Below are positions 8,294 through 17,361 of a DNA stretch of 64,000 nt, piece by piece (position 1 is the stretch's first letter; each line of letters opens with the position of its first letter). The notes beneath the pieces are model-generated. The model saw only the letters and a program-made list of their open reading frames with translations, ran no database searches and was not told the origin of the DNA. The position numbers and the translations under genes were made by a program. This DNA comes from Mycolicibacterium hassiacum DSM 44199 (GTDB lineage: Bacteria > Actinomycetota > Actinomycetes > Mycobacteriales > Mycobacteriaceae): NCBI RefSeq assembly GCF_900603025.1, contig NZ_LR026975.1:2790001-2854000 (forward strand), given 5' to 3'.

Positions 8294-9234
8294 GAGGTCA
8301 GTACCGCCGTTCTCACCGCGAAACCTGCAATCAACTCCGGTGCGGCCCGGTAGAACCGGTGCCCGGTGCGGTACTCGCCGTGTACCGCGAGCGCCGCGAA
8401 CGCGGCGACCCAGGTCCGGATCTCGTGGGCCGAGTGGCCGGCCTCGCCTTCGATCCAGTCATTGGACCAGCAGTCGGTGTCGGCCAGTCGGTTGTTGTCG
8501 ATCAGATCGAGAAACGCCTTGTCCCAGTCGGGATTCAACGGCTGCAGCGGGCCCTGCCCGCGGGCGAAGGCGCGGGCCGCGTCCATCACCGCCACCTGTC
8601 GGGCCTGCCGCTGCTCGGCGGTCATCGGCTCGCCGTGCACGATCCGGCCCAGCGCGGCCGGCGGCGCGGTGGCCAGTGTCGGCACCGGCGGGTCATGGGA
8701 CAGCCCACCGGACCCGATGATCAGCACCCGCTTGTTCAGGCCGCCGAGAAAGGTCCCGACCGCCGACCCGAGGGCACGGACCCGCCGCAGCGGGCCCAGC
8801 GGAGTCGCCACGGAGTTGATGAAGATCGGGATCACCGGCCGAGATGCGGCGTCTCCGAAGAGCTTCTGCAGCGGTTGCACGGTGCCGTGGTCGACGTCCA
8901 TGCTGGCCGAGATCGCCACGTCCACCCCGGCGTCGAGAACTGCACGGGCGCATTCGGTGGCCAACTCACCCGGCACGTTCAGCGGTCCGGCGTGGCTGCC
9001 GTAGTCGCCCACGCCCTGCGCCGCGGTGCCGATGCAGAACGGCGGCATGGTCCGGTAGAAGAACCCGTTGTAGTGATCGGGCGAGAAGATGACCACCAAC
9101 TCGGGGTCGAAGTCGGTCACGAAACCCCGCGCCGCATCGAGTGCCGCACCGATGTCGTCAAGGAGTTCCTGCGACGGTCCCGGAAGATTCAGCAGCGGGC
9201 TGTGCGACATGCAGCACAGCACCAGTGTCGCCAT
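8290..9234 (-). CDS. mhpB: Extradiol (LigB/type III) catechol dioxygenase, MhpB-like
   Basis: 314 residues, aligning along its whole length with E. coli MhpB (2,3-dihydroxyphenylpropionate 1,2-dioxygenase) as I recall it: SHSPL at the N-terminus, [51 protein letters not shown] and THEIKTW-like [13 protein letters not shown]. The His of VDHG and of LSHDPP correspond to the active-site His pair of this family; iron is bound by conserved His/Glu residues. It cleaves a catechol next to the hydroxyls. Start ATG 9234 lies inside the end of mhpA (77-base overlap) but has a strong AGGGAGGAGG site upstream. The true catechol substrate may be a larger ring system. Confidence 0.88.
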   Translation of the reverse strand: MATLVLCCMSHSPLLNLPGPSQELLDDIGAALDAARGFVTDFDPELVVIFSPDHYNGFFYRTMPPFCIGTAAQGVGDYGSHAGPLNVPGELATECARAVLDAGVDVAISASMDVDHGTVQPLQKLFGDAASRPVIPIFINSVATPLGPLRRVRALGSAVGTFLGGLNKRVLIIGSGGLSHDPPVPTLATAPPAALGRIVHGEPMTAEQRQARQVAVMDAARAFARGQGPLQPLNPDWDKAFLDLIDNNRLADTDCWSNDWIEGEAGHSAHEIRTWVAAFAALAVHGEYRTGHRFYRAAPELIAGFAVRTAVLTS

Positions 9235-10858
9235 GAGAACCTGTGCCTCCTCCCTGAACCAGTCGAAGAACCTTCACTATCGACGCGCTCATCTCGGGTG
9301 CGCGCTGGGCGATGCAGGCTCCGGCGATGCACCGGTCCGGCCGCAGGAACAGCACCGAGTCGGTGTAGACGTCGAACCACTTCTTCAGCGCCCCCTCGCG
9401 GTCGCCGACCACCACCACATCGGGGTCGTCGTGGCCGGTCCAGTGCAGCTGGGTCATCGGCCGCGCCTCGACGAATCGGGCGCCCAGTGATCTCCACAGC
9501 GCGAACGCGTCCTCGCCGAGGACCGCGCGCAGGTTGTTGCTCCAGCACAGCACCGCGAAACCCGTTCCCAGCACGTCGTCGAGCAGCACGTTCTGCCGGT
9601 CGCGGGTGTCGACGCGGGGCTGGATGAACAGGGTGCCGGTCGGGGAGTTCGCCGCTCGGTGTTCGTCGTGCACCACCACGCCCTGCTGGTAGCGGGGCAT
9701 CGGTTTGAACCGCATCTCCAGGATGTAGCGTTTGAGGCTGGGCACGATGTTGGCCGCGTGAATAACCTTGTCCCGCAACGCTGCTATCCGCCGATTCGTC
9801 GGTGAGACGACCCGGCCGACCAGGGTGGACAGGTCGATCATGGCCCGGGCGTGCTTGCGGCGCTCGACGTCGTAGGTGTCCAGCAGCGCGTCGTCGGCCT
9901 GTCCCTTGACGACCATCGCCAGTTTCCAGCCGAGGTTGGCGGCGTCGCGGATACAGCTGTTGTAGCCCTGCCCCTGCCACACCGGCATCAGGTGCGCGGC
10001 GTCACCGGCGAGCAGCAGCCGGCCCTTGCGGAACGCGCCGGCGATACGGGAGTGGTGCGTGTAGACGCGGTGGCGGATGATCTCGACCTTGTCGGGATAG
10101 GGCACCCGCTGGGCGAGCATGCGCCGGACGAACGCCGGATCGCTCGCCGCCTCGTCGGATTCGTCGGCGAAGATCATGAACTCGAACCGCCGGATGCCGT
10201 GCGCGATCGCGATCGACACGTACGGCCGTGCCGGGTCCGCGCCGACCTCGCTGTTGGGATGGCCGAGGGGGTCGTTGGCGACGTCGACGACCAGCCAGCG
10301 CGTCGAGGAGGTGGTGCCGTCGAAGGACACACCCATCAGTCGTCGGGTGGTGCTGCGGCCGCCGTCGCAACCCACCACGAAGCGGGTGCGCACCGGAGGT
10401 TGGCCGGTGGAGAACTCGACGGTGACCCCTTCGGCGTCCTCGACACAGTTCTGCATCCGGTGCCCCCACCGGACCTCGACATGGTCGAACCGGTCCAGCC
10501 CGGCGTACAGTTCGGCGTCGACCAGGGGCTGGACGAATCCGTTGCGTTTAGGCCAGCCGAAACGCGCGTCCGGCGGGGCCATTTCGGCGAGCAGTCGCCG
10601 TTTGGCGTCGAAGAACCGCAGGATCTGGTTCGGCACCGCGTGCGGGAGTATCTTGTCCACCAGTCCGATCGACTGGAAGGTGCGCAGCGCCTCGTCGTCG
10701 AGCCCGACCCCGCGCGGATAGTCGATCAGGGTGTCGCGCTCCTCGAGAACCAGTGTGCGAACACCCTGCAGGCCAAGGATGTTCGCGAGCGTGAGCCCGC
10801 ACGGCCCGGCGCCGACGATGACCACGTCGGCATCGGTGCGCACTCCGGCGCCGCTCAC
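9158..10858 (-). CDS. mhpA: FAD-dependent aromatic monooxygenase, MhpA-like
   Basis: 566 residues of the single-component flavoprotein hydroxylase family (PF01494). The GxGxxG motif is [15 protein letters not shown] near residue 12, the DG motif is [10 protein letters not shown] near 165, and the GD motif is [18 protein letters not shown] near 290. The C-terminal thioredoxin-like domain follows (about 400-540). MhpA hydroxylates 3-(3-hydroxyphenyl)propionate to the catechol cleaved by MhpB, so the pair is coherent. Start is GTG 10858, overlapping the mhpC stop as GTGA; a longer open frame upstream is out of place. The last 40 residues run into mhpB and are low-complexity. Confidence 0.87.
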   Translation of the reverse strand: MSGAGVRTDADVVIVGAGPCGLTLANILGLQGVRTLVLEERDTLIDYPRGVGLDDEALRTFQSIGLVDKILPHAVPNQILRFFDAKRRLLAEMAPPDARFGWPKRNGFVQPLVDAELYAGLDRFDHVEVRWGHRMQNCVEDAEGVTVEFSTGQPPVRTRFVVGCDGGRSTTRRLMGVSFDGTTSSTRWLVVDVANDPLGHPNSEVGADPARPYVSIAIAHGIRRFEFMIFADESDEAASDPAFVRRMLAQRVPYPDKVEIIRHRVYTHHSRIAGAFRKGRLLLAGDAAHLMPVWQGQGYNSCIRDAANLGWKLAMVVKGQADDALLDTYDVERRKHARAMIDLSTLVGRVVSPTNRRIAALRDKVIHAANIVPSLKRYILEMRFKPMPRYQQGVVVHDEHRAANSPTGTLFIQPRVDTRDRQNVLLDDVLGTGFAVLCWSNNLRAVLGEDAFALWRSLGARFVEARPMTQLHWTGHDDPDVVVVGDREGALKKWFDVYTDSVLFLRPDRCIAGACIAQRAPEMSASIVKVLRLVQGGGTGSHGDTGAVLHVAQPAAESSGTVAGTP

Positions 10859-11745
10859 GGCCGCCCCAGCAGGAAGTCGATGTGCAGCCGGTTGAAGGTC
10901 TTGGGGTCCTCGTACTGCGGCCAATGCCCGCAACCCGGCATCAACTCGAACCGTGCGCCCGGGATCATCGATGCGATCCGGCGGCCCTCGTCCACGTCCG
11001 CGGTCGGGTCGTCGCTGGTCCACACCACCAGCGTCGGCGCCTTGATGGCACCGTATTCTTTGGGGCCCAACAGGTTACGCGCACGAATCTCGGGATCCTG
11101 TAACGCCATGATGTCGCGCATGGCGTCGACGAACCCCGGCTGGCGGTAGATCTTCTGACGGCTGGCGACGATGTCGTCGTAGCCCTTGGACTTGTCGGCC
11201 ATCAGCCACTTGATCCGGGCCTGCACGGTCTCCCACGTGGGGTTCTCGACCGCCGCCATCGACAGCGTGACGATGCGTTTCATGACCTCCGGATCGGCCT
11301 GGGAGCCGCCCGCGGTGTTGAGCACCAGCCGGTCGACCCGGTCGGGGTGATCGATCGCCGCCCGCGCCGCCACCCAGCCGCCCAGCGATTCGCCGCTGAG
11401 GTGCGCCCGCTCGGCGCCGATCGCGTCGAGGAACGCGATCAGGTGATCGACGTAGTGGCGGACTTCCAGCGGATGGCCGGGCTTGTCGGTGTAGCCGTGA
11501 CCCAGCATGTCGATCGCCCAGGTGGAGAAGTGTTCGGCGTGCGCCTCCAGGTTGCGCACATAGGCCTCCGCGTGACCCCCGGAACCGTGCAGGAACACCA
11601 GGGTCGGCTTGGCCTCCCCCGGTTGCGGCGCGCCGGCGTGCAGGTAGCGGGTTCGCACACCGCCGGCGTCGAGATATCCCTGCGAGAACGCAACGCCCTG
11701 AAGGTCGCTCCAGACGCTCTCGAAGTCCGCGTGCGGCTCCGTCAC
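10855..11745 (-). CDS. mhpC: Meta-cleavage product (C-C) hydrolase, MhpC-like
   Basis: 296 residues, alpha/beta-hydrolase. Oxyanion segment [27 protein letters not shown], nucleophile elbow LSGESLGGW near residue 128, acid in WTSDDPTAD, and His in GCGHWPQYE near 280: a complete Ser-Asp-His triad. It hydrolyses the vinylogous diketone made by extradiol cleavage. I prefer GTG 11745 over TTG 11751, because AGAGAGG is 6 bases before the GTG and directly abuts the TTG. First gene of the nine-gene operon; the palindrome at 11766-11780 lies about 20 bases upstream. No mhpD/E/F homologues are visible, so the product is processed differently or elsewhere. Confidence 0.86.
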   Translation of the reverse strand: MTEPHADFESVWSDLQGVAFSQGYLDAGGVRTRYLHAGAPQPGEAKPTLVFLHGSGGHAEAYVRNLEAHAEHFSTWAIDMLGHGYTDKPGHPLEVRHYVDHLIAFLDAIGAERAHLSGESLGGWVAARAAIDHPDRVDRLVLNTAGGSQADPEVMKRIVTLSMAAVENPTWETVQARIKWLMADKSKGYDDIVASRQKIYRQPGFVDAMRDIMALQDPEIRARNLLGPKEYGAIKAPTLVVWTSDDPTADVDEGRRIASMIPGARFELMPGCGHWPQYEDPKTFNRLHIDFLLGRP

Positions 11746-11765
11746 GCTCAACCTCTCTTGACGAC

Positions 11766-11780
11766 GAGAATCGAATTCTC
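11766..11780. promoter_or_regulatory. Operator GAGAATNNNATTCTC, copy 1 (mhp operon)
   Basis: A perfect 6-3-6 inverted repeat, extended to 19 bp by matching ACGA/TCGT flanks (11764-11782). It lies between the mhpC start (11745) and the iclR start (11885), close to mhpC, where binding would overlap the transcription start or the leader. The same element occurs at 15410 and 20694. The 15-bp 6-3-6 architecture is like that of classical IclR-family operators. Confidence 0.7.
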
Positions 11781-11809
11781 GTAATTTGTAAGCACTTTGC
11801 TCATTTATC

Positions 11810-11823
11810 GCACGTCTACGTGC
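11810..11823. promoter_or_regulatory. 14-bp palindrome upstream of iclR
   Basis: GCACGTCTACGTGC, arms of six with a two-base centre, lies 60 bases before the iclR start. A -10-like TATAGT follows at 11826-11831, so the palindrome would sit in the core promoter of iclR. It could be a second regulator's site or an autoregulatory site. The -35 is not convincing. Confidence 0.4.
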
Positions 11824-11884
11824 ACTATAGTCAGAGCATCACTCTCCTGCGCGCAGGATGTCAAGGAATCCGGAAAGGGGCGAC

Positions 11885-12598
11885 ATGGCTCGGTCGGCCG
11901 ACGGAGCGCGCTCGGGCACCGCGCCGGCGGGCGCACCGGGTTCCCAGACGCTGGCGCGAGGTTTGGCCGCGTTACAGCTGGTCGCGAACTCACGATCGGG
12001 TCTGACCGCACAGCAGGTCGCCGACGACATCGGGGTGCACCGCACCATCGCCTACCGGCTGCTGTCCACGCTCGCGCAGTTCCGGTTCGTCACCAAGGGC
12101 GAGGACGGGCGGTATCGGCCCGGTGCGGCGCTGGCAGTGCTCGGCGCGTCGTTCGACAACAACGTGCGCCAACTGTGCCTGCCCACCCTGCGCGCCCTGG
12201 CCGACGAACTGCGCACCACGGTGTCGCTGCTGGTCGCCGAGGGGGACGAACAGGTCGCGATCGCGGTGATCACCCCCACCAACGTCTCCTATCAGCTGTC
12301 CTTCCACGAGGGCAGCCGCCACCCGTTGGATCGAGGTGCGGCGGGCATCGCGCTGCTCGCGAGCATGCCGCCGCGACCGGGTGAACGGGATCTGGTGCAG
12401 CAGGCGCGCACCCAGGGGTGGGTCATGACCCACGGCGAAATCGAACCCAACACCTACGGCCTGGCCGTGCCGGTGCGCCGGCAACCTCCGTCACCGCCGA
12501 CCTGCATCAACCTCATCTCGCACCGTGAGGATGTGGTGCTGCGGGGCAAGGACGCGGTGATCGAGGCCGCCGAGAAACTTTCCGACACTCTGCGCTGA
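11885..12598 (+). CDS. IclR-family transcriptional regulator
   Basis: 237 residues. After a low-complexity N-terminus (about 20 residues), the winged HTH reads GSQTLARGLAALQLVANS, then LTAQQVADDIGVHRTIAYRLL (residues about 40-62). The effector domain runs from about 90 (PTLRALADELRTTVSLLV) to HPLDRGAAGIALLA and the C-terminus. The ATG at 11885 has a GGAAAGG site 6 bases upstream; ATG 11858 upstream lacks one. In E. coli the mhp genes are controlled by MhpR, also IclR family, so the divergent position next to mhpC supports the same role here. The likely ligand is an aromatic or dienoate intermediate. Confidence 0.87.
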   Translation: MARSADGARSGTAPAGAPGSQTLARGLAALQLVANSRSGLTAQQVADDIGVHRTIAYRLLSTLAQFRFVTKGEDGRYRPGAALAVLGASFDNNVRQLCLPTLRALADELRTTVSLLVAEGDEQVAIAVITPTNVSYQLSFHEGSRHPLDRGAAGIALLASMPPRPGERDLVQQARTQGWVMTHGEIEPNTYGLAVPVRRQPPSPPTCINLISHREDVVLRGKDAVIEAAEKLSDTLR

Positions 12599-12634
12599 GA
12601 GACCTGAGAACCACGCCAGCGGAAGGGATCACAC

Positions 12635-14254
12635 GTGACCGACTGGGACCAGGAAACCGACGTGGTCGTGCTCGGCAGCGGTGCCGCCGGACTCACCGCC
12701 GCGTTGACCGCCGCGGTCGCGGGAGCCGCGGTCGAGGTGTACGAGAAGGCCGCGACGGTGGGTGGCACCACGGCGGTCTCCGGCGGCATCCTCTGGATTC
12801 CCGCCCACGACCGGCTGCCCGGCGCGGAACTCACCGTCGAGGACGCGATGAGCTATCTGCGTGCGCAATCGCTGGGTTACCTGGACGACGAACTGGTGGA
12901 GACCTTCGTGCGGACCGGGCCGGAGATGCTCGACTTCATCGAGGCGCACAGCCAGCTGCGGTTCGAGGTGGCCGAAGGCTTCCCGGACTACAAGCCCGAA
13001 CTGCCGGGCGGGCGGCCCGGCGGCGGCCGGTCGCTGCATGCCCGCCCGGTCGAGCTCACCCAGCTCGGCGAGTGGAGCCGGCGCATCACGTCGTTCCCGC
13101 CGGACTTCAGCAACGTCGGGATCGACGCCGAGACCCGGGCCCGCATCCACGCCACGCTCGACGACGACAGCGGCGAATACTGCGTAGCCGGAACGGCGTT
13201 GATCGCCGGTCTGCTCAAGGCCCTGCTGGACCGGGGCGTGCAACCACACGTCAATGCGCGCGCGATCGAGTTGACCGGCGGCCCGGACGGCATCACCGGC
13301 GTGGTGATCGATCGCGGCGACACCAGGATCCGGGTCCGGGCCCGCCGCGGGGTGGTGCTGGGAACCGGTGGCTTCGAATGGGATCGCAGCCTGGTCGAGG
13401 CGTTCCTGCGCGGCCCGATGCGCGGCGCGGTGTCCCCGCCCAACAACACCGGCGACGGACTGCGCATGGCGATGGCCCACGGCGCCGAACTGGCGAATAT
13501 GGGTGAGGCCTGGTGGGTGCCGATCGTGCGGCTGCCCGGCGACACCTTCCAGGGGCATCCGCGCAGCCGCAGCGTGCGGCTGGAGCGGACGCGGCCACGC
13601 AGCATCATCGTCAACCGCGCCGGCAAACGGTTCCTCAACGAGGCGGGCGAGTACAACTCGATGGCCGGACCGTTCCACTTCCTCGACCCGAAACTGGGCT
13701 ACGCGAACGATCCGGCGTGGATCGTCTTCGACGATCAGCACCTCAAACGCTACGGCTTTCTCGGTGTGGAGCCGGGCGGAACGGCGCCGGACTGGTTCTC
13801 ACCGTCGCAGAACCTGGCCGAGCTCGCCGCCAGGACCGGTATCGACGCCGACGGACTGGCGCGCACGATCGCGGCGTGGAACGACAACGTCGCCCGGGAG
13901 CAGGATCCCGACTTCGGCCGCGGCTCGAGCGCCTACGACGGGTACTGGGGCGACACCACGGCGCCGACCACGGCCGCCAAGACCCTGGGGCCGATCGACA
14001 CGCCGCCGTATTACGCGGTGCCGGTGTACATCGGCGCGATGGGCACCAAGGGCGGGCCGCGCACCGACCGCGACGGGCGGGTGCTGCACGTCAGCGGGTC
14101 GGTGATCCCGGGGCTGTACGCGGCGGGCAACGCGATGGCGGGCCCGACCGGCAAGGCCTACGGCGGTGCGGGCGGAACGATCGGCCCGGCGATGGTGTTC
14201 GGCTACCGCGCCGGGCGCTCGGCCGCGGCCCGCACTCCTTCCGCGACGGAATAG
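12635..14254 (+). CDS. FAD-dependent dehydrogenase, second KstD-like paralogue
   Basis: 539 residues. FAD motif VVVLGSGAAGLTAALTA, VYEKAATVGGTTAVSGG, substrate block PDYKPELPGGRPGGG, and C-terminal PPYYAVPVYIGAMGTKGG with GGAGGTIGPAMVFGY. It belongs to the fumarate reductase/KstD flavoprotein superfamily and keeps the PYYA and GTKGG positions of the delta1-dehydrogenases. Start is GTG 12635 with GGAAGGG 8 bases before it. It lies 36 bases after iclR and is probably co-transcribed with it. Two different KstD-like enzymes in one locus suggest stepwise desaturation of one or two rings. Substrate not known. Confidence 0.83.
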   Translation: MTDWDQETDVVVLGSGAAGLTAALTAAVAGAAVEVYEKAATVGGTTAVSGGILWIPAHDRLPGAELTVEDAMSYLRAQSLGYLDDELVETFVRTGPEMLDFIEAHSQLRFEVAEGFPDYKPELPGGRPGGGRSLHARPVELTQLGEWSRRITSFPPDFSNVGIDAETRARIHATLDDDSGEYCVAGTALIAGLLKALLDRGVQPHVNARAIELTGGPDGITGVVIDRGDTRIRVRARRGVVLGTGGFEWDRSLVEAFLRGPMRGAVSPPNNTGDGLRMAMAHGAELANMGEAWWVPIVRLPGDTFQGHPRSRSVRLERTRPRSIIVNRAGKRFLNEAGEYNSMAGPFHFLDPKLGYANDPAWIVFDDQHLKRYGFLGVEPGGTAPDWFSPSQNLAELAARTGIDADGLARTIAAWNDNVAREQDPDFGRGSSAYDGYWGDTTAPTTAAKTLGPIDTPPYYAVPVYIGAMGTKGGPRTDRDGRVLHVSGSVIPGLYAAGNAMAGPTGKAYGGAGGTIGPAMVFGYRAGRSAAARTPSATE

Positions 14255-14319
14255 CATTCCCGGTCGCGATTTCGCGCCCAGGACGACCACCGCTTCACAC
14301 TCGCGCGGGTGGGGTTCGC

Positions 14320-14343
14320 GCGCCCGTTCGACCGAGCGGGCGC
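14320..14343. terminator. Hairpin between convergent genes
   Basis: Arms GCGCCCG and CGGGCGC with a 10-base spacer that can pair partly (TC/GA). It lies between the stops of the KstD-like gene (14254) and the meaB-like gene (14377), so it may stop transcription from either side. No T-run follows, as is common in mycobacteria. Confidence 0.5.
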
Positions 14344-14376
14344 CGGGCCCCTCGCCGGCGACGTCCCCGGTATCGG

Positions 14377-15264
14377 CTAACCCGTCTCCACGGCGACGCC
14401 GAACAACCGCTCGGCAGCCGCATATGGATCGGACCGCCCTTCGGCGACCGCCTGGGCCAGCCGGTCGAGCTCGGGATGGCTCCGCAGCCGGGTGTGCGCC
14501 AACGACAGGATCTGTGCGCGCGCTCGCGCCCGGCGACGCTCGGGGCTGTCGGCGCGGTGGTGGGCCTCGATGGCGTCGACCAGCTCCGGCAGACCCTGAC
14601 CTTCGGTCGCAACGAGTTTCAGAATCGTCGCATCGGTCTCGGCGCGCAGGTCGCGCATGGTCTGGTCGGCGCCCTCACGGTCGGCCTTGTTGACCACCAC
14701 GATGTCGGCGACCTCGAGCAGTCCGGCCTTGGCGGCCTGAACCGCGTCTCCCGCACCGGGGTTGAGCACCACCACCGTCGGGTCGGCCACCGCGGCGATC
14801 TCGATCTCGGACTGGCCCACGCCTACCGTTTCGAGCACCACCAGATCGAACCCCAGCGCCGCCAGCAGTCGGATCGCCGCCGGCACCGCGGCCGCCAGGC
14901 CTCCGAGGTGCCCACGCGTCGCCAGCGACCGGATGAGTACGTCGGGGTCGTTGATGTGGGCGGCCATTCGGATCCGGTCCCCGAGCAGCGCGCCCCCGCT
15001 GTACGGCGACGACGGGTCGACCGCCAGCACCGCGACCCGCAGCCCGCGTTCCCGATAGGCGCCGATCAGCGCGCCGACCGTGGTCGACTTGCCGGCACCC
15101 GGCGGCCCGGTGATCCCGACGACCCGTGGCGTCGGCACGTCGGGCAGCGCGGCGAGCACCTCGCTGCGGCGCGGGCTCTCCACCAGGCTCAACAACCGGC
15201 CGGCCGACCGCACCGATCCGTCGCGCGCCGATGCGATGAGCTCCTCCATCTTCGCCGGGGTCAT
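14377..15264 (-). CDS. MeaB/ArgK-type GTPase chaperone of a B12-dependent mutase
   Basis: 295 residues of the G3E GTPase family. Walker A GITGPPGAGKST near residue 52, AVDPSSPYSGGALLGDRIRM, switch region ETVGVGQSEIEIA and the guanine motif NKAD near 200. MeaB-type GTPases load and protect adenosylcobalamin in acyl-CoA mutases. A split mutase is encoded at 23.2-25.3 kb, so this is the natural partner. The start at 15264 (MTPAKMEEL) fits the family N-terminus; 22 codons upstream are low-complexity. Transcribed alone on the minus strand with the GAGAATNNNATTCTC site 145 bases upstream, which implies a long leader if that region holds the promoter. Confidence 0.85.
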   Translation of the reverse strand: MTPAKMEELIASARDGSVRSAGRLLSLVESPRRSEVLAALPDVPTPRVVGITGPPGAGKSTTVGALIGAYRERGLRVAVLAVDPSSPYSGGALLGDRIRMAAHINDPDVLIRSLATRGHLGGLAAAVPAAIRLLAALGFDLVVLETVGVGQSEIEIAAVADPTVVVLNPGAGDAVQAAKAGLLEVADIVVVNKADREGADQTMRDLRAETDATILKLVATEGQGLPELVDAIEAHHRADSPERRRARARAQILSLAHTRLRSHPELDRLAQAVAEGRSDPYAAAERLFGVAVETG

Positions 15265-15612
15265 GTCCGGCCAGCCTACGTCGCCGTCGCCGCCGGCCCG
15301 GCGGCCACGCCCGTCCACACCGGGATGCACGGCACCGCGCGTCCCGAGGCAACCGGCCGGCGGCGCGGAATGGCTGTTCGGGTCGTCATCACCTCTCCGT
15401 CCGTCGTTGGAGAATCACATTCTCTCAATCAGAGAGTGTGGGTTGCAACGAGGGGTGCACGGCCACCTGCCCGGGCTCATGCGCCCACATAGCGCCGCGA
15501 GTCGGCGAAATGATCTCGATCTGATTGCGAATCGATACGAATCGACCCCACTGCGAGTTTGCGGGTCCACCCTCAGGGCAGCCCGTCGATCGATGTTGAG
15601 GAGGGTGATTCG
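15265..15612. other. Divergent intergenic region meaB-like / aqpZ (348 bp)
   Basis: No gene is apparent in this stretch. It contains the operator at 15410-15424 and, overlapping its right end, a second inverted repeat CTCTC-N5-GAGAG at 15422-15436. A purine-rich GAGGAGGG just before 15613 is the aqpZ ribosome-binding site. I could not define a confident -10/-35 pair. Confidence 0.6.
15410..15424. promoter_or_regulatory. Operator GAGAATNNNATTCTC, copy 2 (meaB-like/aqpZ)
   Basis: GAGAATCACATTCTC is a perfect 6-3-6 inverted repeat identical in its arms to the copies at 11766 and 20694; only the centre (CAC) differs. It lies between the divergent meaB-like and aquaporin genes and could regulate either. 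The link to a B12 mutase chaperone suggests that meaB belongs to the same regulon as the mhp operon. Confidence 0.68.
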
Positions 15613-16380
15613 ATGGCTCCGTCTATGTTCCAACGACTTGCAGCGGAATTGGTCGGTACCTTCTGGCTGGTCCTGGGAGGCTGCGGCAGCGCGGTGTTTG
15701 CTGCCACCGTCGTCAAGGACGACCACCTGTTGGGTATCGGATTCCTCGGTGTGTCGCTGGCCTTCGGCCTGACCGTTCTGACCGGCGTCTACGCGTTCGG
15801 CACGGTCTCAGGTGGCCATTTCAACCCGGCGGTCACGCTCGGCGCCGCCATCGCCCGGCGGGTGGAATGGGCAGCCCTGCCGCTGTACTGGATCGCGCAG
15901 GTGATCGGCGGTTTGATCGCCGGTCTGGTCATCTACATCATCGCCAGCGGCCGCGAGGGTTTCGAGGCGACCGGGAACATGGCCGCCAACGGCTACGGCG
16001 CCCACTCGCCGAACGGGTACTCGATGGTCGCCGTGCTCATCACCGAGATCGTGCTGACCGCGATGTTCCTGTTCGTCATCCTCGGCTCCACCGAGGACCG
16101 CGCCCCCAAGGGGTTTGCCGGGTTGTCGATCGGGCTCACGCTCACGCTGATCCACCTGATCTCCATCCCGATCTCCAACACCTCGGTCAACCCGGCGCGC
16201 TCGACCGGTGTGGCGTTCTTCAACGGTGACGGTGCGCCCGGCCAGCTGTGGCTGTTCTGGGTGGCGCCGCTGGTCGGCGCGGCGATCGCCGGTGCGCTCT
16301 ACCCGGTGTTGTTCGGCACCCGCGAGCATCTGGCCGAGCGCCCGGTACGCGAGGACGCGCTCGACCAGAAGCGGAGCTGA
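15613..16380 (+). CDS. aqpZ: Aquaporin Z-type water channel
   Basis: 255 residues with six predicted membrane segments and the two NPA boxes, [10 protein letters not shown] near residue 70 and TSVNPARST near 193. The segment [21 protein letters not shown] matches the AqpZ selectivity region: the His and the Arg after the second NPA are those of water-specific channels rather than glycerol facilitators. The start at ATG 15613 is preceded by GAGGAGGG at 8 bases. It stands alone, convergent with the enoyl-CoA hydratase-like gene, with a long hairpin between them. Its presence inside a catabolic island is unexplained; it may be an unrelated neighbour. Confidence 0.9.
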   Translation: MAPSMFQRLAAELVGTFWLVLGGCGSAVFAATVVKDDHLLGIGFLGVSLAFGLTVLTGVYAFGTVSGGHFNPAVTLGAAIARRVEWAALPLYWIAQVIGGLIAGLVIYIIASGREGFEATGNMAANGYGAHSPNGYSMVAVLITEIVLTAMFLFVILGSTEDRAPKGFAGLSIGLTLTLIHLISIPISNTSVNPARSTGVAFFNGDGAPGQLWLFWVAPLVGAAIAGALYPVLFGTREHLAERPVREDALDQKRS

Positions 16381-16450
16381 CGCCGAACGGCGTCGGTGCG
16401 GTGGTCCGCCCCGGTCAGCGGCATCGGGGCGGCCACCGCCCCGGGCATCA

Positions 16451-16516
16451 CGCGCCGAAACTACGGTTGTTGACGGGTTTTCGCGTTCTCTCGTCATCAA
16501 CCGTGGTTTCGGCGCG
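16451..16516. repeat. Long imperfect hairpin (25-bp arms) between convergent genes
   Basis: Arm 1 (16451-16475) starts CGCGCCGAAACTACGG. Arm 2 (16492-16516) is its reverse complement with two mismatches and ends GGTTTCGGCGCG. The loop is 16 bases. It lies between the stops of aqpZ (16380) and the hydratase-like gene (16550). It could be a bidirectional terminator, but such a long stem also fits a dispersed palindromic (REP/MITE-like) element. Confidence 0.65.
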
Positions 16517-16549
16517 ACCGGAGCGACGCGCCCGCCCCGGTAACGGCCG

Positions 16550-17329
16550 CTACTTCGCCTTGTTCTTCTTCTTGGCGTTCAGCCGAGTGACGATCTCGCG
16601 GAAATCGTCGGTCTTGAACGACTGCTCCTCGGCGTTGTTGGCGTAGTCCAGCACTGCGAGCACCGACCGCTCGAGGTGAATGTTCAACAGCCGCTTGGTC
16701 GCCTCCACCGCCTGGCGCGGCAACTCCATGATCTTCTTCGCGCAGGCGATCGCCTCGCTCAGCGGATCCTCGACGACGTGGTTGGCCAGGCCCAACTCGA
16801 CCGCGCGCTGCGCCGAGATACGCGCACCGGTCAGCGCGTACTCCTTGGCGTGCAGCAGGCTCATCTCCAGCGGCCACACCAGCGGGCCGCCATCGGCGGC
16901 GACCAACCCGACCTGCACGTGCGGATCCGCGAGGTAGGCGTCCTCTTTGATGTAGACGATGTCGGACAACGCGACCAGGCTGCAGCCCAGCCCCATGGCC
17001 GGACCGTTGACGGCCGCGATCACCGGGATCCGGCAGCGCGCCATCCCCAGCACGATCTCGCGGCCGTGCAGGATGGTCTTCGCGCGCAGGTCGTCATCCT
17101 GGCGCAGCTCCTCGAGATAGCCGAAGTCGCCGCCGGCGGAGAACGCCCGGCCCGCCCCGGTGAGCACCACCGCACGGGCCTGCCGGTCCTCGGCGAGCCT
17201 GGGCCACAGCCACGCCAGCCCGCAGTGCAGGTCGTCGTTGACCGAGTTGAGCGACTCGGGCCGGTTCAACGTGACGATTCGCAACCCGCCATCGGCCTGA
17301 ACGTCGATTTCCGGTGGCAGATCGTACAA
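16550..17329 (-). CDS. Enoyl-CoA hydratase/isomerase family protein
   Basis: 259 residues of the crotonase fold. The oxyanion-hole segments are GRAFSAGGDF near residue 70 and NGPAMGLGCSLV near 118. The active-site region reads ADPHVQVGLVAADGG: the Glu found in hydratases (usually in a PE motif here) is His in this protein, so classical hydratase chemistry is doubtful and an isomerase, thioesterase or C-C hydrolase activity is possible. The C-terminus is basic (LNAKKKNKAK). Start TTG 17329, with GGAAGGAAG at 5 bases. Last gene of the ligase-ACAD-ACAD-hydratase operon. Confidence 0.82.
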   Translation of the reverse strand: MYDLPPEIDVQADGGLRIVTLNRPESLNSVNDDLHCGLAWLWPRLAEDRQARAVVLTGAGRAFSAGGDFGYLEELRQDDDLRAKTILHGREIVLGMARCRIPVIAAVNGPAMGLGCSLVALSDIVYIKEDAYLADPHVQVGLVAADGGPLVWPLEMSLLHAKEYALTGARISAQRAVELGLANHVVEDPLSEAIACAKKIMELPRQAVEATKRLLNIHLERSVLAVLDYANNAEEQSFKTDDFREIVTRLNAKKKNKAK

Positions 17330-17361
17330 TTCGCTTCCTTCCGTTCGATGCGCGCCGCGGG

